This document shows positions 44,178 to 53,616 of a stretch of 64,000 nucleotides of DNA, piece by piece. The notes beneath the pieces are model-generated. The model was not told the DNA's origin. It searched no databases and saw only the letters and a list, made by a program, of their open reading frames with translations. The stretch is from NCBI GenBank assembly GCA_040768925.1, contig JAXGLZ010000001.1:186001-250000 (forward strand). The letters run 5' to 3'. The stretch is from CALNBC01 sp040768925. GTDB lineage: Bacteria > Bacillota > Clostridia > Christensenellales > CALWSW01. A program made the translations under genes and the position numbers. Every line of letters begins with the position of its first letter. The first letter of the stretch is position 1.

Positions 44178-47012
44178 ATGAGCGACAGCAATGTTTTGAC
44201 CGTCAAGGGCGCCCGGGAAAACAACCTCAAATCCCTGGACCTGACCATCCCCAGGGACAAGCTGGTGGTGTTCACCGGGCTTTCGGGTTCGGGGAAGACC
44301 TCCCTCGCCTTTGACACCATATACGCCGAGGGTCAGCGGCGCTACGTCGAATCCCTTTCGAGCTACGCCCGCCAGTTCCTCGGCCAGATGAACAAGCCGG
44401 ACGTGGACGCCATCGAAGGGCTTTCCCCGGCCATCTCCATCGACCAGAAGACCACCAGCCACAACCCCCGTTCCACCGTGGGCACCGTGACGGAGATCCA
44501 CGATTACCTGCGCCTGCTCTATGCGAACGTCGGCCTGCCCCACTGCCCGAATTGCGGCAAGGCGATCACCCGCCAGTCCGTGGACCAGATGGTGGATTCC
44601 CTGCTGAAGCTGCCGGAAGGCACGCGGCTCACCCTGCTGGCGCCCATCGTGCGGGGCAGAAAGGGCGAGCACCAGAAGGTGCTGGACGGCGTGACCAAGC
44701 GCGGCTTCGTGCGCGTGCGGGTGGACGGCACGGTTTACGACGTTTCCGAAGTCCCCCCGCTGGACAAAAAATTCAAGCACAGCATCGAGGTGGTGGTGGA
44801 CAGGCTGATCGTCAAGGACGGCATAAGAAGCCGCCTGGCCGGCTCCTTGGAAACCGCCATGGAGCTGGCCGACGGCCTGGTCACCGCCGACGCGGACGGA
44901 ACAGAAACCACCTTTTCCCAGAATTACGCCTGCCCGGACTGCAACATCAGCATGGAAGAGCTGACGCCCCGCATGTTCTCCTTCAACAGCCCCTTCGGTG
45001 CCTGCCCCACCTGCACCGGCCTCGGCACGCTGATGAAGATCGACCCGGATCTGATCTTTCCGGACAAATCCCTTTCCCTGAACCAGGGGGCCATCAAGGT
45101 TTCCGGCTGGTACAGCGGGGAAAACGGGGGGTCCGTGTCTTCCATGTACCTTTCCGCCCTGGCGGAGAAATACAAGTTTTCGCTGGATGCCCCGGTGGAA
45201 AAGCTGCCCCAGGAGATCGTCGACATCCTGCTCTACGGCACAGGGGAGGAAAAGCTCAAGCTTTCCTTCGACCGCTCCTACGGCAGCGGAACGATGTACA
45301 ACGCCTTCGAGGGCATCGCGAACAACCTCGAAAGAAGATACCGGGAAACCCAGTCGGACTATATGAAGGCCGAGATCGAGGGGTATATGTCCTACATCCC
45401 CTGCCCGGACTGCGGAGGGGACAGGCTGAAAAAAACCGTGCTGGCCGTCACCGTGGGGGACGCGTCCATCGCCGCCGTTTCCCGGCTTTCCGTGCTGCGC
45501 GCCCGGGAATTCTTCGCGAACCTGACCCTTTCCGCCACCCAACGCGCCATCGCGGACCGTATCCTGCGGGAAATCGACGCGAGGCTGGGCTTTTTGTGCG
45601 ACGTTGGGCTGGATTATTTGACCCTTGCCCGGGGGGCGGCAACCCTTTCCGGCGGCGAAGCCCAAAGGATCCGGCTGGCGACCCAGATCGGCTCCGGTCT
45701 GATGGGCGTGCTCTATATTCTGGACGAGCCCTCCATCGGCCTGCACCAGCGGGATAATTCCCGCCTGCTGACCACATTGAAGCACCTTCGGGATCTGGGG
45801 AACACGCTGATCGTCGTCGAACATGACGAGGAAACCATCCGGGAGGCCGACCACGTGGTGGACATCGGCCCTTTAGCCGGCGCCCACGGCGGCGAGCTGG
45901 TGGCCCAGGGGACGGTAGCCGACCTGATCGCCTGCGAGCGGTCCATCACCGGCAAATACCTCAGCGGCGAGCTGAAGATCGAGGTGCCGCAAAGCAGAAG
46001 GCCCCTCACCGGGCGCGTGCTCACCGTCCGCGGGGCCCGGGCCAACAACCTGAAGGGCGTGACGGTTTCCTTCCCCCTGGGGGTGCTGGTGTGCATCACC
46101 GGGGTTTCCGGCTCGGGCAAGAGCAGCCTGGTGAACGAGATCGTGAAAAAGGCCCTGCTGCGGGACCTGAACCGCGCAAAAACCCGGCCGGGGGACTGCG
46201 ATTCCATCGAGGGCGAGGAATTCCTGGACAAGGTGATCGACATCGACCAGTCCCCCATCGGCCGCACGCCCCGCTCCAACCCCGCCACCTATACCGGCGT
46301 GTTCGACCTGATCCGCGAGGTTTTTGCCATGACGCCGGACGCCAAGGCCAAAGGCTTCACCAACGGCAGGTTCAGCTTCAACGTCAAAGGCGGGCGGTGC
46401 GAGGCCTGCAAGGGCGACGGCATCAAGAAGATCGAGATGCACTTTTTGCCGGATGTTTACGTCCCCTGCGAAACCTGCGGCGGCAAGCGCTACAACCGCG
46501 AAACCCTGGAGGTGCGCTACAAGGGCAAAACCATTTCGGACGTTTTGGACATGCCCGTCGAGGAAGCCTTTGAATTCTTCGGCGCGCTGCCGCGGATCGC
46601 CCGCAAGCTTTCCACCCTGATGGACGTGGGCCTGGGCTACATCCGCCTGGGCCAGCCTTCCACCACCCTGTCCGGCGGCGAGGCCCAGCGCGTCAAGCTG
46701 GCGACGGAGCTTTCCAGAAAGCCCACGGGCCGGACGCTCTACATCCTGGACGAGCCCACCACCGGGCTGCACATGCACGACGTTTCCCGCCTGATCGACA
46801 TTCTGCAAAGACTGGCGGACAACGGGAACACCGTCCTCGTCATCGAGCACAATCTGGACGTGATCAAGACCGCGGACTACGTGATCGACCTTGGGCCGGA
46901 AGGCGGCGATCTGGGCGGCGAGGTCGTGGCCACCGGCACGCCGGAGGAAGTGGCGAGGGCCGAAAAAAGCTATACCGGCCAGTATCTGAAGCCCGCCCTC
47001 GGGCTGGAATGA
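44178..47012 (+). CDS. uvrA: UvrABC system protein A
   Basis: This 944-residue damage-recognition ATPase has two ABC modules: Walker A GLSGSGKTSLAF and GVSGSGKSSLVN, each with an LSGGEAQR signature. The two zinc sites are CPDC...CPTC and CEAC...CETC. Start ATG 44178 is behind AGAGGC and gives the usual MSDSNVLTVKGARENNLK opening. It is co-transcribed with uvrB and ends in a strong terminator. Confidence 0.97.
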   Translation: MSDSNVLTVKGARENNLKSLDLTIPRDKLVVFTGLSGSGKTSLAFDTIYAEGQRRYVESLSSYARQFLGQMNKPDVDAIEGLSPAISIDQKTTSHNPRSTVGTVTEIHDYLRLLYANVGLPHCPNCGKAITRQSVDQMVDSLLKLPEGTRLTLLAPIVRGRKGEHQKVLDGVTKRGFVRVRVDGTVYDVSEVPPLDKKFKHSIEVVVDRLIVKDGIRSRLAGSLETAMELADGLVTADADGTETTFSQNYACPDCNISMEELTPRMFSFNSPFGACPTCTGLGTLMKIDPDLIFPDKSLSLNQGAIKVSGWYSGENGGSVSSMYLSALAEKYKFSLDAPVEKLPQEIVDILLYGTGEEKLKLSFDRSYGSGTMYNAFEGIANNLERRYRETQSDYMKAEIEGYMSYIPCPDCGGDRLKKTVLAVTVGDASIAAVSRLSVLRAREFFANLTLSATQRAIADRILREIDARLGFLCDVGLDYLTLARGAATLSGGEAQRIRLATQIGSGLMGVLYILDEPSIGLHQRDNSRLLTTLKHLRDLGNTLIVVEHDEETIREADHVVDIGPLAGAHGGELVAQGTVADLIACERSITGKYLSGELKIEVPQSRRPLTGRVLTVRGARANNLKGVTVSFPLGVLVCITGVSGSGKSSLVNEIVKKALLRDLNRAKTRPGDCDSIEGEEFLDKVIDIDQSPIGRTPRSNPATYTGVFDLIREVFAMTPDAKAKGFTNGRFSFNVKGGRCEACKGDGIKKIEMHFLPDVYVPCETCGGKRYNRETLEVRYKGKTISDVLDMPVEEAFEFFGALPRIARKLSTLMDVGLGYIRLGQPSTTLSGGEAQRVKLATELSRKPTGRTLYILDEPTTGLHMHDVSRLIDILQRLADNGNTVLVIEHNLDVIKTADYVIDLGPEGGDLGGEVVATGTPEEVARAEKSYTGQYLKPALGLE

Positions 47013-47031
47013 CAAAAGGGTACGGTTGATG

Positions 47032-47067
47032 AAAAACCCCCGTTTCGGCCCGAAGCGGGGGTTTTTA
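47032..47067. terminator. Terminator after uvrA
   Basis: AAAAACCCCC pairs with GGGGGTTTTT, with an inner stem GTTTCGG/CCGAAGC. It is symmetrical and may also serve larE, whose stop lies at 47252. The gap 47068-47251 shows nothing else. Confidence 0.85.
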
Positions 47068-47251
47068 TACGATCCTCTGAATGATGTGTTCGGCGTTCCC
47101 GCCCGGACTCCTCTTTGCAAAGGCGGGCACACCCCAGCACCGGGACATTGTTTGCCCCTTCTCTTCGCATAGGCGGGCAAGAATCTCCCCCGGCCCTTTT
47201 CACCCGGGTGATCCGGCGAAAAACGCCGGAGGCTGCGCGTTTTTTCGGGCT

Positions 47252-48019
47252 TTACTCCTCCGCGGCGGCCGCCCTTGGCCGAAGATCCAGGGTGATCTCC
47301 TTAAAATCCGGCGAAAGCGCGGCGACGACCGCCTCCCTTTTTTCAAAGGCGTGTTCGAGCTGATCCGCGAGAAACTGAAGCTTCGCGCCGCCGCTTGGGG
47401 TCGCCCGCAGCCGGAATCCCCGAAAGCCCATGGCAAAAAGGGCGTCCTCCCCCCGCTCGATCCTTTCGAGGTCCTCCCTTTTGATCCGGTTTCCCGTCGG
47501 TACCCGCGTGGCCAGGCAGGCGTAGGCCGGCTTGTCCCAAACGGGCAGCCCGGCCTCGCGCAGGGCCTGCCGGATCCGCGCCTTGGTCAGGCCGCATTCC
47601 CGCAGGGGCGAGCGCACGCCCAGCTCTTGCAGGGCGCGCATGCCCGGCCTGTCCGCCGCGTCGTCCGAGGCGTTGGTGCCGTCGATCACCAAAGAGAAGC
47701 CGTCCGCCTTCGCCCGTTCCGTCAGCATGGAAAAAAGCGCCCGCTTGCAGTGATAGCACCTGTTTTCGTCGTTTTTGACCACGTCGGCCTCCGCCAGGGG
47801 GTCGTGCTCCAAAATGGTGATCTCAACGCCCAGCTCTTTTGCAAGGGCTTGGGCGTCCGCCCTTTCAAAGCCGGGAACAAAGGGTGTGACCGCCATATAG
47901 ACCCCCAGGCGGGCGCAATGCTTTTTCGCCTCGTACAGCAGGTAGGACGAATCCACCCCGCCGGAAAAGGCCAGGGCGACGCTGGGGTTTTCCTTGAAAA
48001 AAAGTTCAAGATTCATCAT
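47252..48019 (-). CDS. larE: ATP-dependent sacrificial sulfur transferase LarE
   Basis: This 255-residue PP-loop enzyme (SGGVDSS, residues 19-25) adds sulfur to the nickel-pincer cofactor of lactate racemase. Family marks are ENRCYHCKRALF, DGTNASDD and WDKPAYACLATR with its conserved cysteine. The other cofactor genes (larB, larC) and larA are not in the window, so it either serves a distant system or acts in another sulfur transfer. The start is probably ATG 48019; TTG 48028 and ATG 48016 are alternatives. It has its own promoter. Confidence 0.92.
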   Translation of the reverse strand: MMNLELFFKENPSVALAFSGGVDSSYLLYEAKKHCARLGVYMAVTPFVPGFERADAQALAKELGVEITILEHDPLAEADVVKNDENRCYHCKRALFSMLTERAKADGFSLVIDGTNASDDAADRPGMRALQELGVRSPLRECGLTKARIRQALREAGLPVWDKPAYACLATRVPTGNRIKREDLERIERGEDALFAMGFRGFRLRATPSGGAKLQFLADQLEHAFEKREAVVAALSPDFKEITLDLRPRAAAAEE

Positions 48020-48121
48020 CGGTCCCAAACACCCTCCCTAAAATCCATCAAAACCCGTTTTGCCGGCGGCCGCCCGAAGCATTCCAGAATGAAGGGCCGG
48101 GCGGGCGCCTTTCTTACTTTG

Positions 48122-48150
48122 ATTCTAACGGCGAAAAAAGGGCCGGTCAA
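48122..48150 (-). promoter_or_regulatory. Promoter for larE
   Basis: On the minus strand TTGACC and TAGAAT are exactly 17 bases apart, about 100 bases before the gene. Confidence 0.7.
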
Positions 48151-48164
48151 GCAAAAAGCCGAAA

Positions 48165-48194
48165 GGGGCGAAGGGTTTTAAAGCCCTTCGCCCC
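48165..48194 (-). terminator. Terminator after the DHHW-like gene's repeat
   Basis: GGGGCGAAGGG and CCCTTCGCCCC form an 11-bp stem; on the minus strand TTTCGGCTTTTTGC follows. Confidence 0.75.
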
Positions 48195-48350
48195 AGGCTG
48201 TCGGAAAAACCTATCCCCGAGGTTTAGGGGCCGCGGCCCCCGCGCTTCCATCAAAACCTGACGGCATGAGCCGAAGACCTTGCCGACGGCCTTGCGCAAA
48301 GCGAAAAACCTCCGGCGAAGCGGCACACAGGCCGCTTTGGCACCCTTAGG
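48195..48350 (-). repeat. 3' mosaic repeat copy 8, B unit deleted, after the DHHW-like gene
   Basis: Read on the minus strand it begins about 50 bases after the stop at 48402. It has A (AAGCGGCCTGTGTGCCGCTT), a collapsed B (GTCGGCAAGGTCTTCGGC), D (GCCGTCAGGTTTTGATGG), E (GGGGGCCGCGGCCCCT) and F (AACCTCGGGGATAGGTTTTT CCGACAG). The junction in B keeps both outer ends, as expected of an internal deletion. Confidence 0.8.
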
Positions 48351-48401
48351 ACGAAGGGCATCCGATCCCCCGCCGCTTTTCGCATCTTACTTTGACGTTT
48401 G

Positions 48402-49514
48402 CTATTTCAGCAATGTTCCGCTGTTCAAAAGCGGCACGCCGTAAAGGAACAGCACGTCCTGATCCGCAAAATCCACGTATTGCCCGACAAGCGCGGCAGA
48501 CACATAGCGAAGGTCGATCAGCGTGATTTTCGCGTACGCCCCCAGCAGCAGGGGCGCAAGGCTGCTGGCCGAGGAATCCCGGAATAGAATCAGTTCCCTG
48601 TCCGTTTTCGCGTTTTTGCATTCGATTGTAAGGATCGTCGCCGCGCCGTCCAGAAAAACGTCGTACCCGTCCATGCCCTCGAACCTGTCCAGCGTGTAAA
48701 CCGGCAGGGTTTGGCCGGGCTTTTCGGCGCTTGTGACAACCGCGTTCCTTGTGTATTCGCTTTCGAGGTAAACCAGCGTGTCCGGCTGTGCGTTCAGCGC
48801 GGACTGGCCCCAGTATCCGCCGTAAAACGGGCTGCGTTCACGGCTTTCGTACGCCGCTTCCCCAGGCAGGTTTTCGCCCGCGCCCATGGCCGTTGCCAGC
48901 TTTTTCGCCACGGGCAGGATGCGCTCCTGCCGCCAGTGGGCGTCCGTTCTGTAATAATCGCCGATCGAAAGCGTGTCGAAAAGGTCCACATAGGCCATCT
49001 TTTGCGGAACGCCTTCGCGCATCAGCGCCATCAGCCGTTCATAATCCAGGGCCATATGGCCGCTTTCCTTTGCGGCAAAATAGTTCTTGTCCGGCACCAC
49101 CGACCAGTAAACTTTCATGCCCGAAAGGTATTTTTCGTAAACCTCGGCGATCTTCTTCGCCGCGTAGCTCACCTGGTCCTCCTTCAGGGGGTATTCCAGC
49201 TTCAAAACCGAATCCCCCACAAGGTAGACGCCGTTGTTGTCCATCTGCAAAAAGAGCCCGAAGCGCAGGGCGGCCTTGACGGCGCGCCAGCCGTCCCGAA
49301 AGGGAAACTGGTCGAGAAGGTACTCCTCCAGCCCGGTCATGAACTTGCCGTTCATCACCGATTCGGCGGTGAGCTTCGGGCTTTGGGCCAGCTTCCGCCG
49401 TTCCGCCCGGGAAAGGGCGGCGTCCGGCAGGATCGCGCCCAAAAACGCCAACCCGAACACAAACGCCAGAAAAACGGCGACCGTCGCGATGTTTTTTGCC
49501 TTTTCCATCTTCAA
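48402..49514 (-). CDS. DHHW/AlgX-like exported SGNH-fold protein, partner of the MBOAT gene
   Basis: This 370-residue protein has an N-terminal membrane anchor (VAVFLAFVFGLAFLGAIL) and an outside domain resembling AlgJ/AlgX/DHHW proteins, which move acetyl groups onto surface polysaccharides. The motif DYYRTDAHW corresponds to the family DHHW-type site, and FRDSSASSLAPLL to the SGNH serine region. TTG 49514 is best placed behind GGGAGGG. It is encoded directly after the MBOAT gene. A 3' repeat copy follows its stop. Confidence 0.82.
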   Translation of the reverse strand: MKMEKAKNIATVAVFLAFVFGLAFLGAILPDAALSRAERRKLAQSPKLTAESVMNGKFMTGLEEYLLDQFPFRDGWRAVKAALRFGLFLQMDNNGVYLVGDSVLKLEYPLKEDQVSYAAKKIAEVYEKYLSGMKVYWSVVPDKNYFAAKESGHMALDYERLMALMREGVPQKMAYVDLFDTLSIGDYYRTDAHWRQERILPVAKKLATAMGAGENLPGEAAYESRERSPFYGGYWGQSALNAQPDTLVYLESEYTRNAVVTSAEKPGQTLPVYTLDRFEGMDGYDVFLDGAATILTIECKNAKTDRELILFRDSSASSLAPLLLGAYAKITLIDLRYVSAALVGQYVDFADQDVLFLYGVPLLNSGTLLK

Positions 49515-49574
49515 TGCGCTGCCCTCCCAAAGGGTAAGAGGCGTTCCATTCCCCTTGCCTTGTGCCTGTGAATC

Positions 49575-50966
49575 CTAAAACCTGAAATATAAAAAGGGGT
49601 TAAAGGAGCCGTCCACCAAAGCCGCGGTGCAGGCGGCCATCAGCGCGGCGACGGCCAAAGGCTCCAGCCACAGGGCAAAGGGCCCGCCCTTCACCCGGCC
49701 CCACGCCTTCCTGAGCAGCGGCGTGGCGCCGATGGCGCCGGTTGCCAGCAGCACGGCGTAGCTTCTGATGTAATAGCCCGTTTCAAAGGTGTAGCCCGGC
49801 AGGCCCGAAAGCCCGAACAGGCCCGAAAGAACGGGGATCACGCCGCCCTGACCGTCGGCGGAAAAGATCGCGAAGCTGACCGCCACGAAAAACAGCACAT
49901 AGGCGTGGCAGACCGCGGCGGGGGCGCGGTCCAGCATTTTTTTGAGCAGCAGCTTCTCAACGGCCAGCAGCACGCCGAAATAAAGCCCCCAGAGCACGAA
50001 GTTCCAGCTCGCGCCGTGCCAAAGCCCGGTCAGCATCCAGACGACGAGGAGGTTCCGCAGCCATTTCGCCTTGCTCGTGCGACTGCCGCCCAGAGGGATG
50101 TAGACGTAATCCCGGAACCAGCCGGAAAGGGTCATGTGCCAACGCCGCCAGAACTCGGTGATCGAGCGGGAGATATACGGGTAATCGAAGTTTTCCGGGA
50201 AGCTGAAGCCAAACAGCTTGCCCAGGCCGACGGCCATGTCCGAATAGCCGGAAAAATCGAAGTAGATCTGGAGCATGTATGAGCATACATAGACCCAGTA
50301 AAAAAGCGTGCTCTTTTCGCCGCTTTTCGAAAAGGCGGCGCAAAGCTCCCCCAGGGCGTTGGCCAGCAGCACCTTTTTGCCCAGGCCGAAGGCAAAGCGC
50401 GAAACGCCCGCCGCCGCTTCGGAAAGGGTTGTGCTTCTTTCCCTCAGTTCTTTTGCAACGTCGGTATACCGCACGATCGGCCCGGCGATCAGCTGGGGAA
50501 AAAGGCAAACAAAGGTCGCGAGGGTGAAGAGGCTGCGCTCCGCCTTCACCCTGCCGCGGTAAACGTCGATGGTATAGCTCATGGTCTGAAAGGTGTAAAA
50601 GCTGATGCCGATGGGCAGCGGGACGCCGGTCGGCGGGATTTTTGTTCCCACAAGGCCGTTCATCGTGCCGATCAGGAAATCCGAATACTTAAAAAACCCC
50701 AAAAGGGCAAGGTTGACGGCGATCGAGGAAACAAGGGCGAGCTTCGCCGCTTTTTGCCCCCGGTGCTTTTCGATGGAAAGGCTGTGCAGGTAATCGCTCA
50801 AAGAGGAGATCAAAAGCAGCAGGGTGTACGCCCGTTCGCCGAAAAAGTAAAACAGCAGGCTGAAAAACAGCAGCACGCCGTTTTTCCATTTCTTAGGGGA
50901 CAGAAAATAGCAAAGCAGCACCGCGGGCAAAAAAAGATAGATGAACGAAGCGCTGGAAAACAGCAT
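49575..50966 (-). CDS. MBOAT family O-acyltransferase, AlgI-like
   Basis: This 463-residue polytopic membrane protein has about ten hydrophobic segments. AlgI-like MBOAT proteins pass acetyl groups across the membrane to a surface polymer. The catalytic histidine lies in LTGLWHGASWNF, and FDFSGYSDMAVG, FWRRWHMTLSGWFRDYVYIPLGG are hallmarks. It is flanked by a DUF4358 lipoprotein upstream and the DHHW-like partner downstream, a set often seen in Clostridia. The polymer is unknown. The start follows GAGGTAA. Confidence 0.95.
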   Translation of the reverse strand: MLFSSASFIYLFLPAVLLCYFLSPKKWKNGVLLFFSLLFYFFGERAYTLLLLISSLSDYLHSLSIEKHRGQKAAKLALVSSIAVNLALLGFFKYSDFLIGTMNGLVGTKIPPTGVPLPIGISFYTFQTMSYTIDVYRGRVKAERSLFTLATFVCLFPQLIAGPIVRYTDVAKELRERSTTLSEAAAGVSRFAFGLGKKVLLANALGELCAAFSKSGEKSTLFYWVYVCSYMLQIYFDFSGYSDMAVGLGKLFGFSFPENFDYPYISRSITEFWRRWHMTLSGWFRDYVYIPLGGSRTSKAKWLRNLLVVWMLTGLWHGASWNFVLWGLYFGVLLAVEKLLLKKMLDRAPAAVCHAYVLFFVAVSFAIFSADGQGGVIPVLSGLFGLSGLPGYTFETGYYIRSYAVLLATGAIGATPLLRKAWGRVKGGPFALWLEPLAVAALMAACTAALVDGSFNPFLYFRF

Positions 50967-51038
50967 GGCTTACCTCATAAAACGCCCCCCGTACCGGATA
51001 CGGCGCGGAGGGCGCGACCAGCCGGGGATTCCCGCCGG

Positions 51039-51515
51039 TTATTCGAACAGCTTATCGAAGTTGCCGGCGATGGTATCCGCCAGTTCTTCGTAGGACATGA
51101 CCAGCAGGATCGTGTTCCCGTGCCGGCGGACGATCGTCTTTTCCGCGACGACGCAGATCCACTTGTTCGGGTTCGCGTTTTCTTCGATCTCGGCGGCCAC
51201 CTCTTCGGCGTCGGCCCCTTCCGGCACGCGCACCAGCACGACGGAATGGGCCACGGGGGACATCAGCGCGTCGGACGCGCGGCCTTCCATTCCTTCCGCG
51301 GGGGTGATGAAGGCGTAAGTTTCCCACTTTTCGCCGGTCAGCTCAACGCTTTCCGATTCGGGCAGGTTCTCCACGCCGTCGAGAATGGCGTCCATGATCT
51401 CGGTAAGGGTCATGCCGTCGCCCTTTGCACCCCCGGCGCTGTTGCCGTTTGAACCGCAGGCGGAAAGCCCAAGCACAAGCCCGAAGGCCAGAATAACGGA
51501 CAGAAGCTTTTTCAT
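51039..51515 (-). CDS. DUF4358 lipoprotein
   Basis: This 158-residue protein has a lipoprotein signal (LVLGLSACG, Cys20) and a DUF4358-like domain with an ILDGVENLPE start and KTIVRRHGNTILLVMSYEELADTI near the end. The family is common next to AlgI-like MBOAT genes in Clostridia, but its role is not known. It leads the three-gene O-acetylation group and probably acts on the outer membrane face. Confidence 0.82.
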   Translation of the reverse strand: MKKLLSVILAFGLVLGLSACGSNGNSAGGAKGDGMTLTEIMDAILDGVENLPESESVELTGEKWETYAFITPAEGMEGRASDALMSPVAHSVVLVRVPEGADAEEVAAEIEENANPNKWICVVAEKTIVRRHGNTILLVMSYEELADTIAGNFDKLFE

Positions 51516-51650
51516 TGGAGTCTTTTCTTCCTTTTCTTTGTTTCTTCAGAACAGCGATCCGGCCGAACCGTTTGCCGCGAAACCGGCCGCCCGATCCGCC
51601 GCGCTGTCCTGACCCTGAAACGATCTGTTCCCAAAAACCGTTCCCGGTAT

Positions 51651-51680
51651 TTTTTATGAAAAAGCACTGTTCCCGGTCAA
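51651..51680 (-). promoter_or_regulatory. Possible promoter for the O-acetylation cluster
   Basis: On the minus strand TTGACC and TAAAAA are 18 bases apart, about 130 bases before the DUF4358 gene. The -10 is weak. The remainder of the gap 51516-51809 has no other feature I can support. Confidence 0.45.
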
Positions 51681-51809
51681 GCAGGGATCACCCGCCTTAG
51701 CGTTGCGGGAATTGTGCAGTATTGTGTTTTCGCTCTATCATTTCATACGGAGTTTACCCCGATTTTGGCGGCATATCCGAACAATATATGAAATAACGCC
51801 CTTGTTGTA

Positions 51810-51838
51810 TTGCAATTTCAAAAAATGCTTTGTATAAT
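51810..51838 (+). promoter_or_regulatory. Strong promoter for gdhA
   Basis: TTGCAA at 51810-51815 and a perfect TATAAT at 51833-51838 are 17 bases apart, with TG directly before the -10. Confidence 0.85.
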
Positions 51839-51971
51839 ATTTCGTGCGCCGGGAAGTTTTTTCCCCCTTTGGCGCCCGGCGAAGGCGCCGGGATCGCTTC
51901 GGCTGCGGATTTCGCAATGGAGCGGCTTTTTCGTTTTCCAAAAAATTTTACATAAGGAAGGGAACAGCAAA

Positions 51972-53303
51972 ATGAACTACGTCGATCGCATCCTTGCTGA
52001 CACCGCGGCAAAAAACCCCGACCAGCCCGAATTCATTCAGGCCGTTACCGAAGTTCTCGATTCCCTGCGCCCCGTCGTCGACGCGGAACCGCAGTACGAA
52101 AAAAACAACCTCCTTGCCCGGATCGTCGAGCCCGAACGCTCGGTGCTCTTTCGCGTTCCCTGGGTGGACGACGGCGGAAACGTCCAGGTCAACAAGGGCT
52201 ACCGCGTCCAGTTCAACAGCGCCATCGGCCCTTATAAGGGCGGGCTGCGCTTCCACCCTTCCGTCAACCTCAGCGTGATCAAATTCCTCGGTTTTGAGCA
52301 GATCTTCAAGAATTCCCTTACCGGGCTGCCCATCGGCGGCGGCAAGGGCGGCTCGGATTTTGACCCCAAGGGCAAATCCGACCGGGAGGTCATGGCCTTC
52401 TGCCAGAGCTTCGTCACCGAGCTTTACAAGTACATCGGAGCGGATACCGACGTTCCCGCCGGGGACATCGGCGTGGGCGCCAGGGAAATCGGCTATATGT
52501 ACGGCCAGTTCAAGCGCATCACCGACCGGTACGAGGGCGTGCTGACCGGCAAGGGCCTGACCTACGGCGGTTCGCTGGTGCGCAAGCAGGCGACGGGCTA
52601 CGGCCTTGTTTACCTTTGCCGCGAGATGATCGAGGCCAAGGGCCACTCCTTCAAGGGGGCGAGGGTCGCGGTTTCCGGCAGCGGCAACGTCGCGCTTTAC
52701 GCCATCGAGAAGGCGGCCCAGCTGGGCGCCACCGTGGTCACCGCCTCGGATTCCAACGGCTGGATCTATGAAAAGGACGGCTTGGACCTTGCGTATCTCA
52801 AGGACCTCAAGGAAGCCCGGCGCGGCCGCCTTTCCAAATACGCCGAGGACCATCCCTCCTGCGTGTACGCCGAAAACGGCCACGTCTGGTCCGCAAAGTG
52901 CGACGTCGCCCTGCCCTGCGCCACCCAGAACGAGCTGAACGGAGAGGACGCGAAGGCCCTCATCGCCAACGGCTGCTACGCCGTCGCGGAAGGCGCGAAC
53001 ATGCCCTCCACCCCCGAAGCCGTGGCGCTTTTGCAGAAATCCGGCGTGCTCTTTGCCCCCGGCAAGGCGGCGAACGCCGGCGGCGTCGCGACTTCGGCCC
53101 TGGAGATGAGCCAGAACAGCCTGCGCCTGAGCTGGACCGCCGAGGAAGTGGACCAGCGGCTGCACACCATTATGGTCAACATCTACAAGAATATGGCCGA
53201 AGCCGCCGCGGCCTACGGCATGGCGGACAACTTTGTCGCCGGCGCAAACATCGCGGGCTTCAAAAAGGTGGCGGACGCCATGCTCGCCCAGGGCGTGGTG
53301 TGA
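51972..53303 (+). CDS. gdhA: Glutamate dehydrogenase, hexameric type
   Basis: This 443-residue enzyme interconverts glutamate with 2-oxoglutarate and ammonia. The catalytic-lysine region reads GGGKGGSDFDPKGKSD, the substrate loop YKGGLRFHPSVN, and the nucleotide site VSGSGNVALYA. The length and sequence fit the NADP-type small hexameric enzymes. ATG 51972 is behind AAGGAAGGGA. It is a single-gene unit with a strong promoter and a full-length 3' repeat. Confidence 0.97.
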   Translation: MNYVDRILADTAAKNPDQPEFIQAVTEVLDSLRPVVDAEPQYEKNNLLARIVEPERSVLFRVPWVDDGGNVQVNKGYRVQFNSAIGPYKGGLRFHPSVNLSVIKFLGFEQIFKNSLTGLPIGGGKGGSDFDPKGKSDREVMAFCQSFVTELYKYIGADTDVPAGDIGVGAREIGYMYGQFKRITDRYEGVLTGKGLTYGGSLVRKQATGYGLVYLCREMIEAKGHSFKGARVAVSGSGNVALYAIEKAAQLGATVVTASDSNGWIYEKDGLDLAYLKDLKEARRGRLSKYAEDHPSCVYAENGHVWSAKCDVALPCATQNELNGEDAKALIANGCYAVAEGANMPSTPEAVALLQKSGVLFAPGKAANAGGVATSALEMSQNSLRLSWTAEEVDQRLHTIMVNIYKNMAEAAAAYGMADNFVAGANIAGFKKVADAMLAQGVV

Positions 53304-53307
53304 GTTA

Positions 53308-53600
53308 AGCGGCGGCGAAGCGGCCCGCGGGCCGCTTCGCCGGTTGGTTCTTCGCTTCGCGCAAGGTTGTCGGCGAAGCCGACATCATTCCTTGATGAAG
53401 TGCCGGAATCTGTGATTCCGCCCAAGGAAATTTCGGGCATGAATGCCCGAAATGGCACGGCAAAACTGACGCCCCAGTCGTCGGCGCAGCCGACATCAAT
53501 CCTTGATGAGGTGCCGAAATCTGTGGTTTCGGCTTATGTCGTCAGTTTTGATTGAGCTTCAGGGGCCGCGGCCCCTGAAACCCCGGATTGGGGTTTGCAA
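53308..53600 (+). repeat. 3' mosaic repeat copy 9, full-length type copy, after gdhA
   Basis: It starts 5 bases after the gdhA stop, in sense. A is a perfect 28-base palindrome (53314-53341, arms GGCGAAGCGGCCCG / CGGGCCGCTTCGCC). B1 holds GTCGGCGAAGCCGAC and GCCGGAATCTGTGATTCCG. C is a perfect 11-bp hairpin (53430-53453). CAAAACTGACG (53461-53471) can pair with CGTCAGTTTTG (53540-53550), enclosing B2. E is AGGGGCCGCGGCCCCT, and F is AACCCC / GGGGTT. Confidence 0.9.
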
Positions 53601-53616
53601 ATTTTCCAAATAATGT

